From NCBI GenBank assembly GCA_029990205.1, contig JAPEKQ010000021.1, positions 1 to 36,317 of the forward strand: a DNA stretch of 36,317 bases, in the 5' to 3' direction. Origin of the DNA: a bacterium (GTDB lineage: Bacteria; Joyebacterota; Joyebacteria; Joyebacterales; Joyebacteraceae). The stretch's first letter is position 1. The number at the start of each line of letters is the position of its first letter. The notes under the pieces were generated by a model. That model did no database searches. It saw only the letters and a list, made by a program, of their open reading frames with translations, and was not told where the DNA came from. Made by a program: the position numbers and the translations under genes. Below are positions 6,820 to 19,062 of this stretch, in pieces.

Positions 6820-8541
6820 CTACTCGCCCGTCGGCAACCGCATGCCCAGCGTCTGGTCGTACAGTCTGACGTCGTACCCCTTCAGGTCGACATCCTCACT
6901 CACGATGTACTTCTCAACGCCCACCAGAAGCTTCTCCATCGTCTCTATATAGAGGCGCGTCTCGTGAACGTTCTTCGCTCGTGCGTACCGCTCCGCCATC
7001 AGCGTGAAGCGGGTGGCGTCGCCTACCGCGCGGCTCTGCCGCGCATGGCTTGCGCCACTCGCCTCGGAGATGAGCTGCTGCCCCTCGCCCCGGGCGCGCG
7101 GCACGGTCTGGTTCATGTATCCGTAGGCCTCATTGATAATGCGGTTCTTGTCCTCGCGGGCGCTCGCGACATCCCGGAACGCCGGGACGACCTCGAGCGG
7201 CGGGTGGATATCCTGGAGCCGGACTCCGAGGATCTCGACGCCGACCTCGGCTGTGTCGAGCGCGGCCTGGACCTCAGCCACAAGCGCGGTCTCGAACAGC
7301 GCGCGGTCGACCGTGAGCACGTCGTCGATCGACCGCGACCCGGTCGTCACTCCGAGAACGTACTCGGCCACCGAGCGAATGTAGGCCTCGGGGTCGGAGA
7401 TAGTATAGAGGTAGTCGCGCGCGTCGGAGACGCGATAGAGCAGCACGATGTTCATGTCGACGATGTTCTCGTCGCCGGTGAGACGGAGCGCTTCCTCCGG
7501 AAGCTTCTCGTAGGTGCCCGCGGCGTGACGGCTCTCCCAGAGCGTCGCGTAGAACTCCTCGGCGACCTTCGTGACGGCGCGCGGGACCTCGCGCGTCCGG
7601 AACCCGACCTCGACGCGGCGCACCAGCGGCATCGCGACGCGCTCGATGCGGTCGACCGGCCACGGGATCTTCACGTGTGCGCCGGGAGCGAGCGCTCCCT
7701 CCTGCGCCTGGCCGAACCTGACGAGCACGCCCTCGTGCCCCGGCCCGACGAAGACGAGCGCGGTCGAAGCCCACGCAAGGATCACGACCCAGATAGCCAG
7801 CCTGAGCGCGCGCCGGCGCGTTCGCGGCCTGAGACACCAGAGCCACGCGTACCGGACACGCTCGCCGGCACCGGTTCTCTCGAGACAGGATGATATCCAC
7901 GCGACCGGCTTCGTCTCGGCCAGCCGCGCGAACCCTCCGGTCCTCGTGATGGTACCGCCTCTGAGGCCGGTGATCGCCGCCGAGAGGATCTCGACACCCG
8001 ACCCGACGATGAACACGGTCACGACCACGGCCGCGATACGGTCGAGCTCGATCCCGATCGCATGTCCCATGAGTCCGATGACAACGGCGACACTGGTGAG
8101 CATGTCCATGCGGGAATGGTAGCCGTCGGCGATGAGGCTCGCGCTCCCCGCCTCGCGGCCGACGTAGAGCTTGTACTGCGCGGCGTAGTAGGAGACGAGC
8201 GCGCAGAGAAGCGTACCGACGATGGCAATGGGGAGGTTGCGGACGGTGGCGGCCGCGACTACGGAGACGCGGCGGAAGATGCCGTACGCCGCCCAGAAGA
8301 TGAGCAGCCCGATGATGATACCGATGACGTTCTCGATGATGGCAAGGTTGGCGCGGTTCTCACGGCGCGAGATCCGGGCGCCCGCCCAGACGATGGCCGT
8401 CGTGGCGAGGTCGGACGCGGAGTGCCACGCATCGGCGACGAGCGCGAGACTCCCGGAGAGGAACGCCAGCGCCATCTTGAGAACGATGAGCGCGGCGTTG
8501 ATCCCCATCGAGATCAGGGCGGTCCGTTCGACGCGGCCCAA
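6820..8541 (-). CDS. cation diffusion facilitator membrane domain fused to HflK
   Basis: A 573-residue fusion. Residues 1-200 form a CDF metal-transporter membrane domain with about six helices and two intact metal-site motifs: D37-x2-H40-x3-D44 (LVADAWHSASD) and D139-x2-H142-x3-D146 (LIADGYHSRMD). The cytoplasmic CDF dimer domain is absent. After a basic linker (205-245) comes a seventh helix (about 247-265) and a complete HflK/SPFH domain with GHEGVLVRFG, KIPWPVDRIERV, TGDENIVDMNIVLLYRV and DVASAREDKNRIINEAYGYMNQTVPRARGEG. The start is a TTG at 8541, 7 bases after AGGAG; the frame stays open upstream but shows no domain there. One uninterrupted frame covers both parts. It heads the hflC-hflK cluster. 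Metal specificity cannot be read from the sequence; Zn2+ or Mn2+ would be typical of CDFs. Confidence 0.9.
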   Translation of the reverse strand: MGRVERTALISMGINAALIVLKMALAFLSGSLALVADAWHSASDLATTAIVWAGARISRRENRANLAIIENVIGIIIGLLIFWAAYGIFRRVSVVAAATVRNLPIAIVGTLLCALVSYYAAQYKLYVGREAGSASLIADGYHSRMDMLTSVAVVIGLMGHAIGIELDRIAAVVVTVFIVGSGVEILSAAITGLRGGTITRTGGFARLAETKPVAWISSCLERTGAGERVRYAWLWCLRPRTRRRALRLAIWVVILAWASTALVFVGPGHEGVLVRFGQAQEGALAPGAHVKIPWPVDRIERVAMPLVRRVEVGFRTREVPRAVTKVAEEFYATLWESRHAAGTYEKLPEEALRLTGDENIVDMNIVLLYRVSDARDYLYTISDPEAYIRSVAEYVLGVTTGSRSIDDVLTVDRALFETALVAEVQAALDTAEVGVEILGVRLQDIHPPLEVVPAFRDVASAREDKNRIINEAYGYMNQTVPRARGEGQQLISEASGASHARQSRAVGDATRFTLMAERYARAKNVHETRLYIETMEKLLVGVEKYIVSEDVDLKGYDVRLYDQTLGMRLPTGE

Positions 8542-8764
8542 GGGACGACTCCTCGCGCGGACGGTCTCCCCGGTACCGGCGGAACGCCGGAGCCGGACAT
8601 CGCGCCCGCCAGCAGTGCACGCAGAGCTGGGGCCGACCGCATCGTCCGGTGAACTCAAGCACGATGTGGATGCGTTCAGCCTCGCGCCACCTGCCGTGGA
8701 ACCAACTTGCCGCGCGCGGCGTATCCCGCCATGCGCACGCGGCCGTGTGCGTCTTCGCGCGACG

Positions 8765-8790
8765 GGGGCCGTGGATCGACCCGCGGCCCC
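8765..8790 (-). terminator. possible hairpin after gyrA
   Basis: A perfect 7-bp stem (GGGGCCG/CGGCCCC) with a 12-base loop lies 22 bases past the gyrA stop. There is no U-tract, so intrinsic termination is doubtful. The rest of the 270-bp gap 8542-8811 shows nothing beyond the ribosome site of the next gene. Confidence 0.3.
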
Positions 8791-8811
8791 TCGCCGCGTC
8801 ATACTTCCAAA

Positions 8812-11244
8812 CTACTCGTCGGTAGCGACCCGCGCAACACCAATGACCCGGTCACCGTCGTTGAGGTTGATGACCTTCACACCCTGTGTGTTGCGCCCGA
8901 TGAGCGAGATGCCGCTCACGGGGAGTCTGATCATGATGCCGTTGGCGGTCATGATCATCACATGGTCGGTCTCGCCGACGACCTTCATCGCAACAACCTC
9001 GCCGTTGCGCTTGTTCGCCTTGATCGAGATGACACCCTTGCCGCCGCGCTTGATCACACGGTAGTCGGGGATCTGCGTCCGCTTGCCGTACCCGTGCTCG
9101 GTGATGGAGAGCACCGTACTCTCCTGACCCGCCGCAACGACGGCCATGCCGACGACGTGATCGCCCTTCTCGAGGGCCGTGCCGCGCACACCGCGTGCGC
9201 CGCGACCCATCTCGCGGACGTCGCTCTCGTGGAAGCGGATCGCCTTCCCCTGCCGCTTGGCCAGGAAGATGTCACAGCCTCCGTCGGTGATCGAGACCGC
9301 GATGAGCTCGTCGTCCTTGTCCACCCCCATCGCCTTGATGCCGCCGCGACGCGGATGCGAGAACGCCGACAGACGCGTCTTCTTGACCACGCCCTTCTCG
9401 GTCGCCATCACGATGAACCGCTTGTCGTCAAACTCGCGCACCGGAACGAACGCGGCGATGTGCTCGTCCTTCGGAATGGCGAGGATGTTGACGATCGCCT
9501 TCCCGCGCGCGGCGCGTCCCGCCTGCGGGATCTCGTGGACCCGCAGCCAGTGACAGTGGCCGCTCTGCGTGAAGAACATGATGTAGTCGTGGGTCGAGGC
9601 GATGAAGAGATGCTCGACGAAGTCATCTTCCTTCGTCCCCATCGCCGTGATGCCCTTGCCGCCGCGCTGCTGACGACGGTAGGTGCCGACCGGCAGACGC
9701 TTGATGTAGTTCCCGTGCGAGATCGTGATCGCCATGTCCTCCTCGGCGATCAGATCCTCGATCGAGAAGTCGGTCGTCGCGTCGACGATCTCGGTGCGCC
9801 GCTCGTCGCCGTACGCCTCGACGCCCGCCATCAGATCGTCCTTGATGATCTGGAGCACCTTGGCGCGGCTCTCGAGGATCCCCTTGAGCGTGGCGATGAG
9901 CTTGATGAGCTCCTTGTACTCGTCCTCGAGCTGCTTCCGCTGCAGGCCGGTGAGCCTGCGGAGCCGCATGTCGAGGATCGCCTGCGCCTGGATCTCCGAG
10001 AACTTGAAGCGCTTGATGAGCTTCTTCCGCGCGTCGTCGCTGTCCTTCGACTTCTTGATGATCTGGATGATCTCGTCGATGTGATCGAGCGCCTTCTTCA
10101 GACCCTCGAGGATGTGCGCGCGAGCCTCCGCCTTGGCGAGCTCGAACTTCGTCCGCCGGATGATGACGTCCTCGCGATGACGGATGAACTCGTCGATCAT
10201 CTCGCGGAGCTTCATCACCTTCGGGACGCCGTCGACCAGCGCAAGAAGGATGGCGCCGAAGGTCGACTGCATCTGCGTGTGCTTGTAGAGCAGATTGAGA
10301 ATGACCGCCGCCATCGCGTCGCGCTTGAGGTCGATGACGATACGGATGCCGTCGCGGTCCGACTCGTCGCGGATGTCGCGGATGCCCTCGATCTTCCCGT
10401 TGCGAACCAGATCGGCGATCGCCGTGATCAGGTTCGACTTGTTGACCATGAACGGGATCTCGGTGACGATGATGCTCTCCGAGCCGTTCTGGTGCGTCTC
10501 GGTGTTCGCCCGCGCGCGCATGACGATACGCCCGCGCCCCGTCATGTACGCGTCGCGGATCCCGCTCCGTCCGAAGATGATGCCGCCGGTCGGGAAGTCG
10601 GGCCCCTTGACCATCTTGAGGAGCTCTTCGTCGGGAAGCTTCGGGTCGTCGATGACGGCCGTGATGCCTTCCGCGAGCTCGCCGAGGTTCTGCGGCGGGA
10701 CGTTGGTCGCCATGCCGACCGCGATGCCGGTGGCGCCGTTCATCAGAAGGTTCGGGAGCTTCGCCGGAAGAACCGTCGGCTCCTCGCGCGTCTCATCGTA
10801 GTTCGGCGAGAAGTCGACCGTGTCCTTCTTGAGGTCGTCGAGCAGGTCCTCGGCGGTCCTGCGAAGCCTCGCCTCGGTGTACCGCTCGGCCGCCGCGCTG
10901 TCGCCGTCGATGGAGCCGAAGTTACCCTGGCCCTCGACGAGCGGGTAGCGGAGCGACCACTCCTGCGCCATTCGGACCATCGCGTCGTAGACCGCGCTGG
11001 TGCCGTGCGGGTGATAGTTACCCGTCACGTCACCGGAGATCTTCGCCGACTTCCGGTACGGCTTGTTGTGCGCAACGCCGAGTTCGTCCATCGCGACGAG
11101 GATGCGGCGCTGCACCGGTTTGAGCCCGTCCCGGGCGTCCGGCAGCGCTCGTGACACGATCACGCTCATCGCGTAATCGATGTACGATTTCTTCATCTCG
11201 TCTTCGATGACGACCGGAAGAATTCGCTGTGTGTCGTTAGCCAT
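8812..11244 (-). CDS. gyrA: DNA gyrase subunit A
   Basis: An 810-residue GyrA, the DNA-cleaving subunit of gyrase. The N-terminal winged-helix/tower domain carries the catalytic tyrosine in ERYTEARL. The quinolone-determining region reads [15 protein letters not shown], keeping the Ser83 and Asp87 equivalents of E. coli but with Thr where E. coli has Asp82. A coiled coil (about residues 340-490) precedes the C-terminal pinwheel. The GyrA box is present as QQRGGKG, which marks a supercoiling gyrase rather than ParC. There is no long acidic C-terminal tail. The gene starts 27 bases after gyrB and is presumably co-transcribed with it. Confidence 0.97.
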   Translation of the reverse strand: MANDTQRILPVVIEDEMKKSYIDYAMSVIVSRALPDARDGLKPVQRRILVAMDELGVAHNKPYRKSAKISGDVTGNYHPHGTSAVYDAMVRMAQEWSLRYPLVEGQGNFGSIDGDSAAAERYTEARLRRTAEDLLDDLKKDTVDFSPNYDETREEPTVLPAKLPNLLMNGATGIAVGMATNVPPQNLGELAEGITAVIDDPKLPDEELLKMVKGPDFPTGGIIFGRSGIRDAYMTGRGRIVMRARANTETHQNGSESIIVTEIPFMVNKSNLITAIADLVRNGKIEGIRDIRDESDRDGIRIVIDLKRDAMAAVILNLLYKHTQMQSTFGAILLALVDGVPKVMKLREMIDEFIRHREDVIIRRTKFELAKAEARAHILEGLKKALDHIDEIIQIIKKSKDSDDARKKLIKRFKFSEIQAQAILDMRLRRLTGLQRKQLEDEYKELIKLIATLKGILESRAKVLQIIKDDLMAGVEAYGDERRTEIVDATTDFSIEDLIAEEDMAITISHGNYIKRLPVGTYRRQQRGGKGITAMGTKEDDFVEHLFIASTHDYIMFFTQSGHCHWLRVHEIPQAGRAARGKAIVNILAIPKDEHIAAFVPVREFDDKRFIVMATEKGVVKKTRLSAFSHPRRGGIKAMGVDKDDELIAVSITDGGCDIFLAKRQGKAIRFHESDVREMGRGARGVRGTALEKGDHVVGMAVVAAGQESTVLSITEHGYGKRTQIPDYRVIKRGGKGVISIKANKRNGEVVAMKVVGETDHVMIMTANGIMIRLPVSGISLIGRNTQGVKVINLNDGDRVIGVARVATDE

Positions 11245-11271
11245 CTGTTCCTCTCATCGTGTTCGTTCGCA

Positions 11272-13965
<2,694 letters not shown>

Positions 13966-13969
<4 letters not shown>

Positions 13970-15129
13970 TGCCGAACCACCTCCCCGCCCTCCACGCGGA
14001 AGACCGCGCTCTTCCCGGCGCCCGCGTATCCTTCCGGAAGCAGACGTGTCGACGTCATCAACGTCTGGCCGAACTCGCTCGTGCACTCGACAAGCGCTTC
14101 GCCGCGCTCGGCGTCGAGTTCGCTGAGGATGTCGTCGAGGAGCACGATGACGCCGTGTCCCTCTTCGTCGAGCACCGCGGCCTCACCGAGCTTGAGCGCG
14201 ATGGCGGCCGTGCGGTGCTGCCCCTGCGAACCGAACTGACGGAGCACGCGTCCGTCGAGCCTCACCTCGAGATCTCCACGGTGCGGTCCGACGAGCGTGA
14301 ACCCTCTTCTCCGCTCGTCCTCGGACACGCGTTCGAGCGCGTCACGGAACCGCTCGCGCACCGGCTCAACGAGATCGTGCTGAGCCGCCAGCGTCACATC
14401 GCCGGGGAGGTCGTCGACCAGCGACCGTGCGTCGGCAGCCGGGACGACGTTCCCGCGGTACTCCAGGTTCAGTTCCCCGCCACCGGCCACGTGCTGGTGC
14501 ACGCGAGCGACGGCAATGCTGAACCTCGGGAGGAAGGCCAGTCGCGCCGCGATGACCTTGCTCCCGTACTCGACCAGACGCTCGGTCCAGACATCGACGA
14601 TCCGGTCCGACTCGGCGCCGGGCGTCCACGCCAGCAGCGCCTCGTTGCGCTGTCTCAGCGTCCGTCGATAGTCCGCCAGCGTGCGGAGATACCCCGCGTC
14701 GAGCTGGCAGAGCGTCATGTCGAGGAGCCTGCGCCGCTCCGCGGGTCCGCCCTTGGTCACCCAGGTGTCCTCGGGACAGAACCAGGCCACACGCAGGAGA
14801 CCCACGACGTCCGAAAGGCGAGTGAGCGCCGTGCCGTCGACCGTCACGCGCTTCCCGCCGCCGCGCACGTACTTGAGGACGATTGAGATCGAGCTCTCCT
14901 CCGACCTCGCGTCGGCGCCGACCCCGAATCCCTGCTGTCCCCACCGAATGACCTCGTTGTCGCTCGCGCCCTTGAGCGAACGCGCGACCGCGAGATACGA
15001 GACGGCCTCGAGCACACTCGTCTTGCCGGAGCCGTTCGGACCGTGGAGGAAGTTCAGACCGTCTTCGAGTTCCAGCTCAAGACGCTCGTAGTTCCTGAAG
15101 TTCTCGAGTCTGAGCGTCCTGATCCACAC
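13966..15129 (-). CDS. recF: RecF, gap repair ATPase
   Basis: A 387-residue RecF. It is an SMC-like ATPase that works with RecO and RecR to load RecA at single-strand gaps. The Walker A motif is GPNGSGKT, the ABC signature is FGSQGQHRTAAIALKL, and the Walker B region is VIVLLDDILSELD. Family landmarks near the start are IRTLRLENFRNYERLELE. The GTG at 15129 is preferred because GAGGAG lies 8 bases upstream and the protein then begins just before the first beta strand; an ATG at 15162 would add 11 charged residues without homology. The gap to dnaN is 47 bases, so the two are likely co-transcribed. Confidence 0.95.
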
Positions 15130-15176
15130 GCGTCGTTCTCCTCGTCGTCGGTCCTCCACCACCCGCCATCATGCCG

Positions 15177-16298
15177 CTACTTGTTGAGTCTCAGCGGCAT
15201 CAGGAGACACGTGTGTTCCTCCCCCTCCGCCGGCTCGGCCGAACTCACGACGGCCGCGCCGACCGCGGTCCCGAGCGAGAACTGAACGTTGTCGCCGTCG
15301 AGATGCTTGAGCACGTCGAGGAGGTAGTTGGCGTTGTATCCGACCTCCATCTTGTCGGAGTCGAACTTGCACGGCAGCTCTTCCTTCGCCTCGCCGACGT
15401 CGGGCGTCGACACGGTGAGGTCGAGCTTCTTCTTGCCGAGGGTCAGCTTCACCTGATGCGTGAGCGTGTCGGAGAGAACCGCCACGCGCCGGACGGCGTT
15501 GGTGATGTCGTCGCGCCCGACGAGCAGAGTCTTGTCGTTGTCCTTCGGAATGACCTGCTGGTAGTTCGGGAACGGCCCCTCGAGAAGACGCGAGTTGATG
15601 GTCGTGCCCTCGATGAAGAACGCGACGTGGTTCTGGTGCGCCGCGACCTTCACGCCGTCGCCGCCCTCGGCGCCGATGATGCGCACCGCGTGCGACAGAG
15701 CCTTCGGCGGAACGATCATGTCGTTGCCCGCCAGCTTCTTGAACTTCCCGGCGACACTGAACGTGGCGAGACGGTGTCCGTCGGTCGCCGTCATGCTCAT
15801 CGTGTCGGCCTTGAACTCCCAGTACGCCCCGTTGAGCGAAGGACGCGTCTCGTCCTTCGAGACGCAGAAGCTCACCTTCTCGATCATCCTGGTGAGCAGC
15901 TCGGCGTCGACGTCGAAGGCGTCGGCCATGTCGCTCTTCGGCAGCGTCGGGAACTCCTCGGTCGGGATGCCGACGATGCGGAAGTTGCTCTTGCCCGAAC
16001 GGATCGAGATCTCCTCACCGTCGACCGAGACGCTCACATCCGCGTCACCAAGAGCGCGGACGATCTCGGCGAACCGCTTCGCGGGAAGCGTGATGCCGCC
16101 ACCGGCCTCCACCTCCGCCGCGGTCGCCGTGGTCACGGTCATGTCGAGGTCCGTGGCCGTCAGCGAGATCGTCTTCGCCTTCTCATCAGCCGTGAGCAAC
16201 AGGTTGGCGAGAACGGGAAGAGTCGTCTTGGGTGACACGACCGCCAGCACCCTCTGGATCGCCTTGTCGAGATCCCCTCGGGCAATGGAGAACTTCAT
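15177..16298 (-). CDS. dnaN: DNA polymerase III beta sliding clamp
   Basis: A 373-residue beta clamp, the ring that tethers DNA polymerase III to DNA. It begins MKFSIARGDLDKAIQRVLAVVSPKTTLPVLANLLL, typical of the first of three clamp folds. Middle-domain landmarks are LPAKRFAEIVRAL and GAYWEFK, followed by TATDGHRLA. The C-terminus ends LLMPLRLNK, matching the family's conserved [VI]MP[ML]R tail. The ATG at 16298 follows GGAGG with a 6-base spacer. It has its own strong promoter, which fits its separation from dnaA by the inserted GH97 gene. Confidence 0.97.
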   Translation of the reverse strand: MKFSIARGDLDKAIQRVLAVVSPKTTLPVLANLLLTADEKAKTISLTATDLDMTVTTATAAEVEAGGGITLPAKRFAEIVRALGDADVSVSVDGEEISIRSGKSNFRIVGIPTEEFPTLPKSDMADAFDVDAELLTRMIEKVSFCVSKDETRPSLNGAYWEFKADTMSMTATDGHRLATFSVAGKFKKLAGNDMIVPPKALSHAVRIIGAEGGDGVKVAAHQNHVAFFIEGTTINSRLLEGPFPNYQQVIPKDNDKTLLVGRDDITNAVRRVAVLSDTLTHQVKLTLGKKKLDLTVSTPDVGEAKEELPCKFDSDKMEVGYNANYLLDVLKHLDGDNVQFSLGTAVGAAVVSSAEPAEGEEHTCLLMPLRLNK

Positions 16299-16414
16299 GA
16301 GCTGCCTCCCGTTTGCGCGCCCGACAACGGCGCCGGGTCGATACTCAGAGTGTCTTCGATATGTCACACATGGATAGACTGAACCGCCGCGAAGACGGTC
16401 CCAGCTTCGTCGTC

Positions 16415-16443
16415 ATTATATGGAGGGGAACGCCCAACCGCAA
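16415..16443 (-). promoter_or_regulatory. strong sigma-70-type promoter of dnaN
   Basis: On the minus strand TTGCGG (16438-16443) is followed after 17 bases by a perfect TATAAT (16415-16420). Transcription would start near 16408, giving a leader of about 110 bases before dnaN. dnaN therefore does not depend on dnaA transcription. Confidence 0.75.
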
Positions 16444-16544
16444 GGGGATTCGGGCCCATTTTGTGGGCCATAAGTGCGTGTCAGACAGCGTGTTTCGGCG
16501 GCCGGAATCGGAGTCTCAGACGGCCGCATCGTCAGTGTGGAAGT

Positions 16545-16561
16545 GGTCGCAATCTGCGACC
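16545..16561 (-). terminator. hairpin after the GH97 gene
   Basis: A perfect 7-bp inverted repeat GGTCGCA/TGCGACC with a 3-base loop lies 11 bases past the GH97 stop. There is no U-tract, so it may act with Rho or protect the 3' end rather than terminate by itself. Confidence 0.4.
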
Positions 16562-16572
16562 GGTTCACCCGG

Positions 16573-18591
16573 CTAGTACTTGTGCGGACTCAGCGTGACC
16601 GCCGCTCCCCCACCGGGAGCCAGTTCGAGCGTCAGCGTGTCGCCCGGTGACATGCTCTCACCGATGATCTCGTACGCGGTCGGGTTGGTCTCCCAGTGCG
16701 CCGTCGGCGCGTCGCGGTAGATGGTCACGCTGTACGGCCGGGTCTCGCCGAGGAAGTCCAGCGGCACACGCACGGTGCGCGCGTTCTCGTCGGTGATGCT
16801 GCCGATGTACCAGTTCATTCCGCTGCGGCGCGCGATCGTGACGTGGTCGCCGATCGCCCCGTCGATCACGCGCGTCTCGTCCCAGTCGCACGGCAGCCGC
16901 CGGAAGAACCGGAACATCGGGTGGTCCTCGTAGTTCTCGATGAGGTCGGCCGCCATCTGGACCGGGCTGTACAGCACCACGAAGAGCGCCACCTGCTTGG
17001 CGATGGTCGTGTAGACGCGGTTGTTCGGCTTGTAGTCGTTGAAGGTGATATCGAAGATGCCCGGTGTGTAGTCGAGCGGCCCGGCGAGCATCCGCGTGAA
17101 CGGCAGGATGGTCGTGTGCTCGGGCGGGTTGCCCTCGCTCCACGCGTTGTACTCCATTCCGCGCACGCCCTCGCGCGTCATCATGTTCGGCCAGGTCCTG
17201 CGGATGCCGGTCGGCTTGATCGGCTCGTGAACGTCGAGCATGATGCCGTACTCGGCCGCCTTCTCGACGACCATCCGGTAGTGCTCGACCATCCACTGCC
17301 CGTGGTGGTGCTGACCTCTCGGGTAGATGCCGCCGGCGTAGCCGGTCTTGACGGCCTTGATCCCGTTGCTGCGGTAGAGCTCGAACGCCTCGTCGATCTG
17401 GCGCTCGTAGGTCGGCACGTCTCCCCCGGTCTCGTGGTGACCGATGAGCTCGACGCCCCTCTCGCGCGCGTACGCGGCGAGCGCCGGGAGGTCGAAGTCC
17501 GGATAGCACGTCACGAAGTCGTACGCGTCCTTCGCGCCCCACTTGTCCCAGCCGGTGTTCCATCCCTCGACGAGCACGCCACCGATGTTGTGCTTCGCGG
17601 CGAAGTCGATGTGCCGGCGGACGTTCTCGTTCGTCGCGCCGTGACGCGGACCGTCGTGCCAGGTCTCCTTCGTGATGTGCATCCCCCACCAGATCCCGAT
17701 GTACGTCATCGGGCGGATCCACGAGGTGTCTTCGATCACGCACGGGTCGTTGAGGTTCTCGATCAGGTGCGACTCGATGAGCGCGCCCGCGGTCTCCCCC
17801 ACCTGGATGGTCCGCCACGGTGTGAGAAGCGGTGCCGTGCCGCGGACCTTCACGCCGTCGGGCCACGGGACGAGTTCGCACGTGAGCGCGAGCTCGTCGT
17901 CGTCCGAACCCTTGAGCGTCATCCCGGCGTACCGCGTCAGGTTCGCCTCGTGGAGCGAGACGTGCAGACCGTGCTCGGTCCGCATCGTCACGGGCGTGTT
18001 CGCGGCATCGAGTTCGGAGAGCGGTGTCTCGTTCCACAGGTGTTCGTAGCTGTCGTAGTCGGCCTTGATCCACCATGCGGTGTGGTCGCCGGCGAACCGG
18101 AACTCGGTCTCCTCGGCGAGGAGCTCGTAGTCGGAAAAGCCCTGTGCGCTGGGCAGTTCCGAGCGGAAGGCGACACCGTCGTCGTACGCGCGGAGCGTGA
18201 CGATGAGCTCGCGGCCGCTCGGCTTCACCAGGTGCACGACGGTCTCTGTGCACCGGTCGTTCACCGCCTCGTCGGTTCCCCAGACGGGCTGCCAGGTCTC
18301 GTCGATCACGCGGCTCTCCGAGTGAAGCGACTCGAACCCGCGACTCATCGGCTCGCCCTCGGCGAACCGGAACCCGATGACCGACGGCAGCACGATCGGT
18401 CGACCGTCGCGCGCGACCGAGTACCTCGGCACACCGTCTTCGAGCGAGAGCATGATGGCAAGTCGTCCGTCGGGCGAGACGGCCGCGGCCGTCCTCTCCC
18501 CCGCCGCGAAGCCGGGAAGTGCGAAGCATGTCAGCATCACGATCGTGACTCCTGCGAGAATCGCTGTTGATGTTCTGCGTTCGGTCTTCAT
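16573..18591 (-). CDS. GH97 alpha-glucosidase, inverting SusB type, secreted
   Basis: A 672-residue glycoside hydrolase of family 97. A signal peptide (MKTERRTSTAILAGVTIVML..., cleavage after about GFA at 29) sends it out of the cytoplasm; no proper lipobox is seen. The N-terminal beta-sandwich (about 31-290) is followed by a TIM barrel (295-570) and a C-terminal beta domain. Three glutamates, E387 (GHHETGG), E456 (VHEPIKPTG) and E480 (RGMEYNAW), are spaced 69 and 24 apart, the same as Glu439, Glu508 and Glu532 of Bacteroides SusB, where they act as base pair and acid. Gly418 stands where retaining GH97 enzymes have an Asp nucleophile. It probably releases glucose from alpha-glucans. The ATG at 18591 follows AGGA. 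Its position between dnaA and dnaN is unusual. Confidence 0.93.
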   Translation of the reverse strand: MKTERRTSTAILAGVTIVMLTCFALPGFAAGERTAAAVSPDGRLAIMLSLEDGVPRYSVARDGRPIVLPSVIGFRFAEGEPMSRGFESLHSESRVIDETWQPVWGTDEAVNDRCTETVVHLVKPSGRELIVTLRAYDDGVAFRSELPSAQGFSDYELLAEETEFRFAGDHTAWWIKADYDSYEHLWNETPLSELDAANTPVTMRTEHGLHVSLHEANLTRYAGMTLKGSDDDELALTCELVPWPDGVKVRGTAPLLTPWRTIQVGETAGALIESHLIENLNDPCVIEDTSWIRPMTYIGIWWGMHITKETWHDGPRHGATNENVRRHIDFAAKHNIGGVLVEGWNTGWDKWGAKDAYDFVTCYPDFDLPALAAYARERGVELIGHHETGGDVPTYERQIDEAFELYRSNGIKAVKTGYAGGIYPRGQHHHGQWMVEHYRMVVEKAAEYGIMLDVHEPIKPTGIRRTWPNMMTREGVRGMEYNAWSEGNPPEHTTILPFTRMLAGPLDYTPGIFDITFNDYKPNNRVYTTIAKQVALFVVLYSPVQMAADLIENYEDHPMFRFFRRLPCDWDETRVIDGAIGDHVTIARRSGMNWYIGSITDENARTVRVPLDFLGETRPYSVTIYRDAPTAHWETNPTAYEIIGESMSPGDTLTLELAPGGGAAVTLSPHKY

Positions 18592-18908
18592 CGTTCCTGA
18601 CCTCGTTGGCTGCCTGAAGCTGATGTGTTGCGCAATGTCCACAGAGTAAGTTCTTTTCTAACCCTCTGATATAGAAAGTTCGAAGCAGTAGTAGGGGCTG
18701 TGGATTTGTGGGTAACTGTGTCCGCTCTGCACCTCCGTGTAGAGAGAACGCTCCGCACACGGGCATGTCACGGTGAAGCGGTTGCCTGCGACCGCTGTGA
18801 ACATCGCATTGGACAACTCACGGTGTCCTCCACAGCTCCTCACAGAACCTCTCCCCTGTGGAAACATGCTCACACTCCCTAACACGATACTCACACTCTA
18901 TCCACTGT

Positions 18909-18924
18909 CCGTTTCGTGAAACGG
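18909..18924. repeat. parS-like inverted repeat, two bases short
   Basis: CCGTTTCGTGAAACGG is a 7-bp inverted repeat with a 2-base centre. It equals the parS core GTTTCACGTGAAAC with the central AC removed. It may be a decayed parS or only the second half of the dnaA terminator. Confidence 0.4.
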
Positions 18925-18926
18925 GG

Positions 18927-18952
18927 CGGCCCCGTCCTGGTAGACGGGGCCG
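18927..18952 (-). terminator. hairpin downstream of dnaA
   Basis: A perfect 10-bp stem CGGCCCCGTC/GACGGGGCCG with a 6-base loop lies 110 bases past the dnaA stop. A second imperfect 10-bp stem with one bulge (GGCGTAG.CAG/CTG.CTACGCC, 18960-18998) lies between it and dnaA. There is no long U-tract. Confidence 0.5.
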
Positions 18953-19062
18953 TCCGTTCGGCGTAGGCAGGGTTCTTGGGGGTTCCATCTGCTACGCCTT
19001 CAACTGCATCGCTTGGGACTACCGTGCCTTCAACACGGGTGCTGCACACTGCTCCTGCATCG

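Larger units (their letters stand above)
18592..19062. other. dnaA-GH97 intergenic region, possible secondary origin element
   Basis: This 471-bp gap holds no supportable gene. From the GH97 side it contains an AT-rich patch (about 18645-18690), two overlapping DnaA-box-like sites (TGTGGATTT 18699-18707 and TGTGGGTAA 18707-18715, the second one mismatch from consensus), a short parS-like repeat (18909-18924), and two hairpins near the dnaA end (18927-18952 and 18960-18998). In bacteria where the origin flanks dnaA this is where the unwinding part can lie. The boxes here are weaker than those upstream of dnaA, so an origin role is only possible. Confidence 0.4.

Noticed and set aside
5371-6954. 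Recurring CTATAG / CTCTATATAGAG palindromes in hflK, the CDF-HflK gene, gyrB and ntpI
   Set aside because: They fall in frame over Ser/Tyr-Ile-Glu codons, and rare ATA codons also occur in other contexts, so a separate site was not supported.
18658-18894. 78-codon frame in the dnaA-GH97 gap
   Set aside because: No ribosome site, no homology, unusual composition for this genome, and it runs over DnaA-box-like sites.
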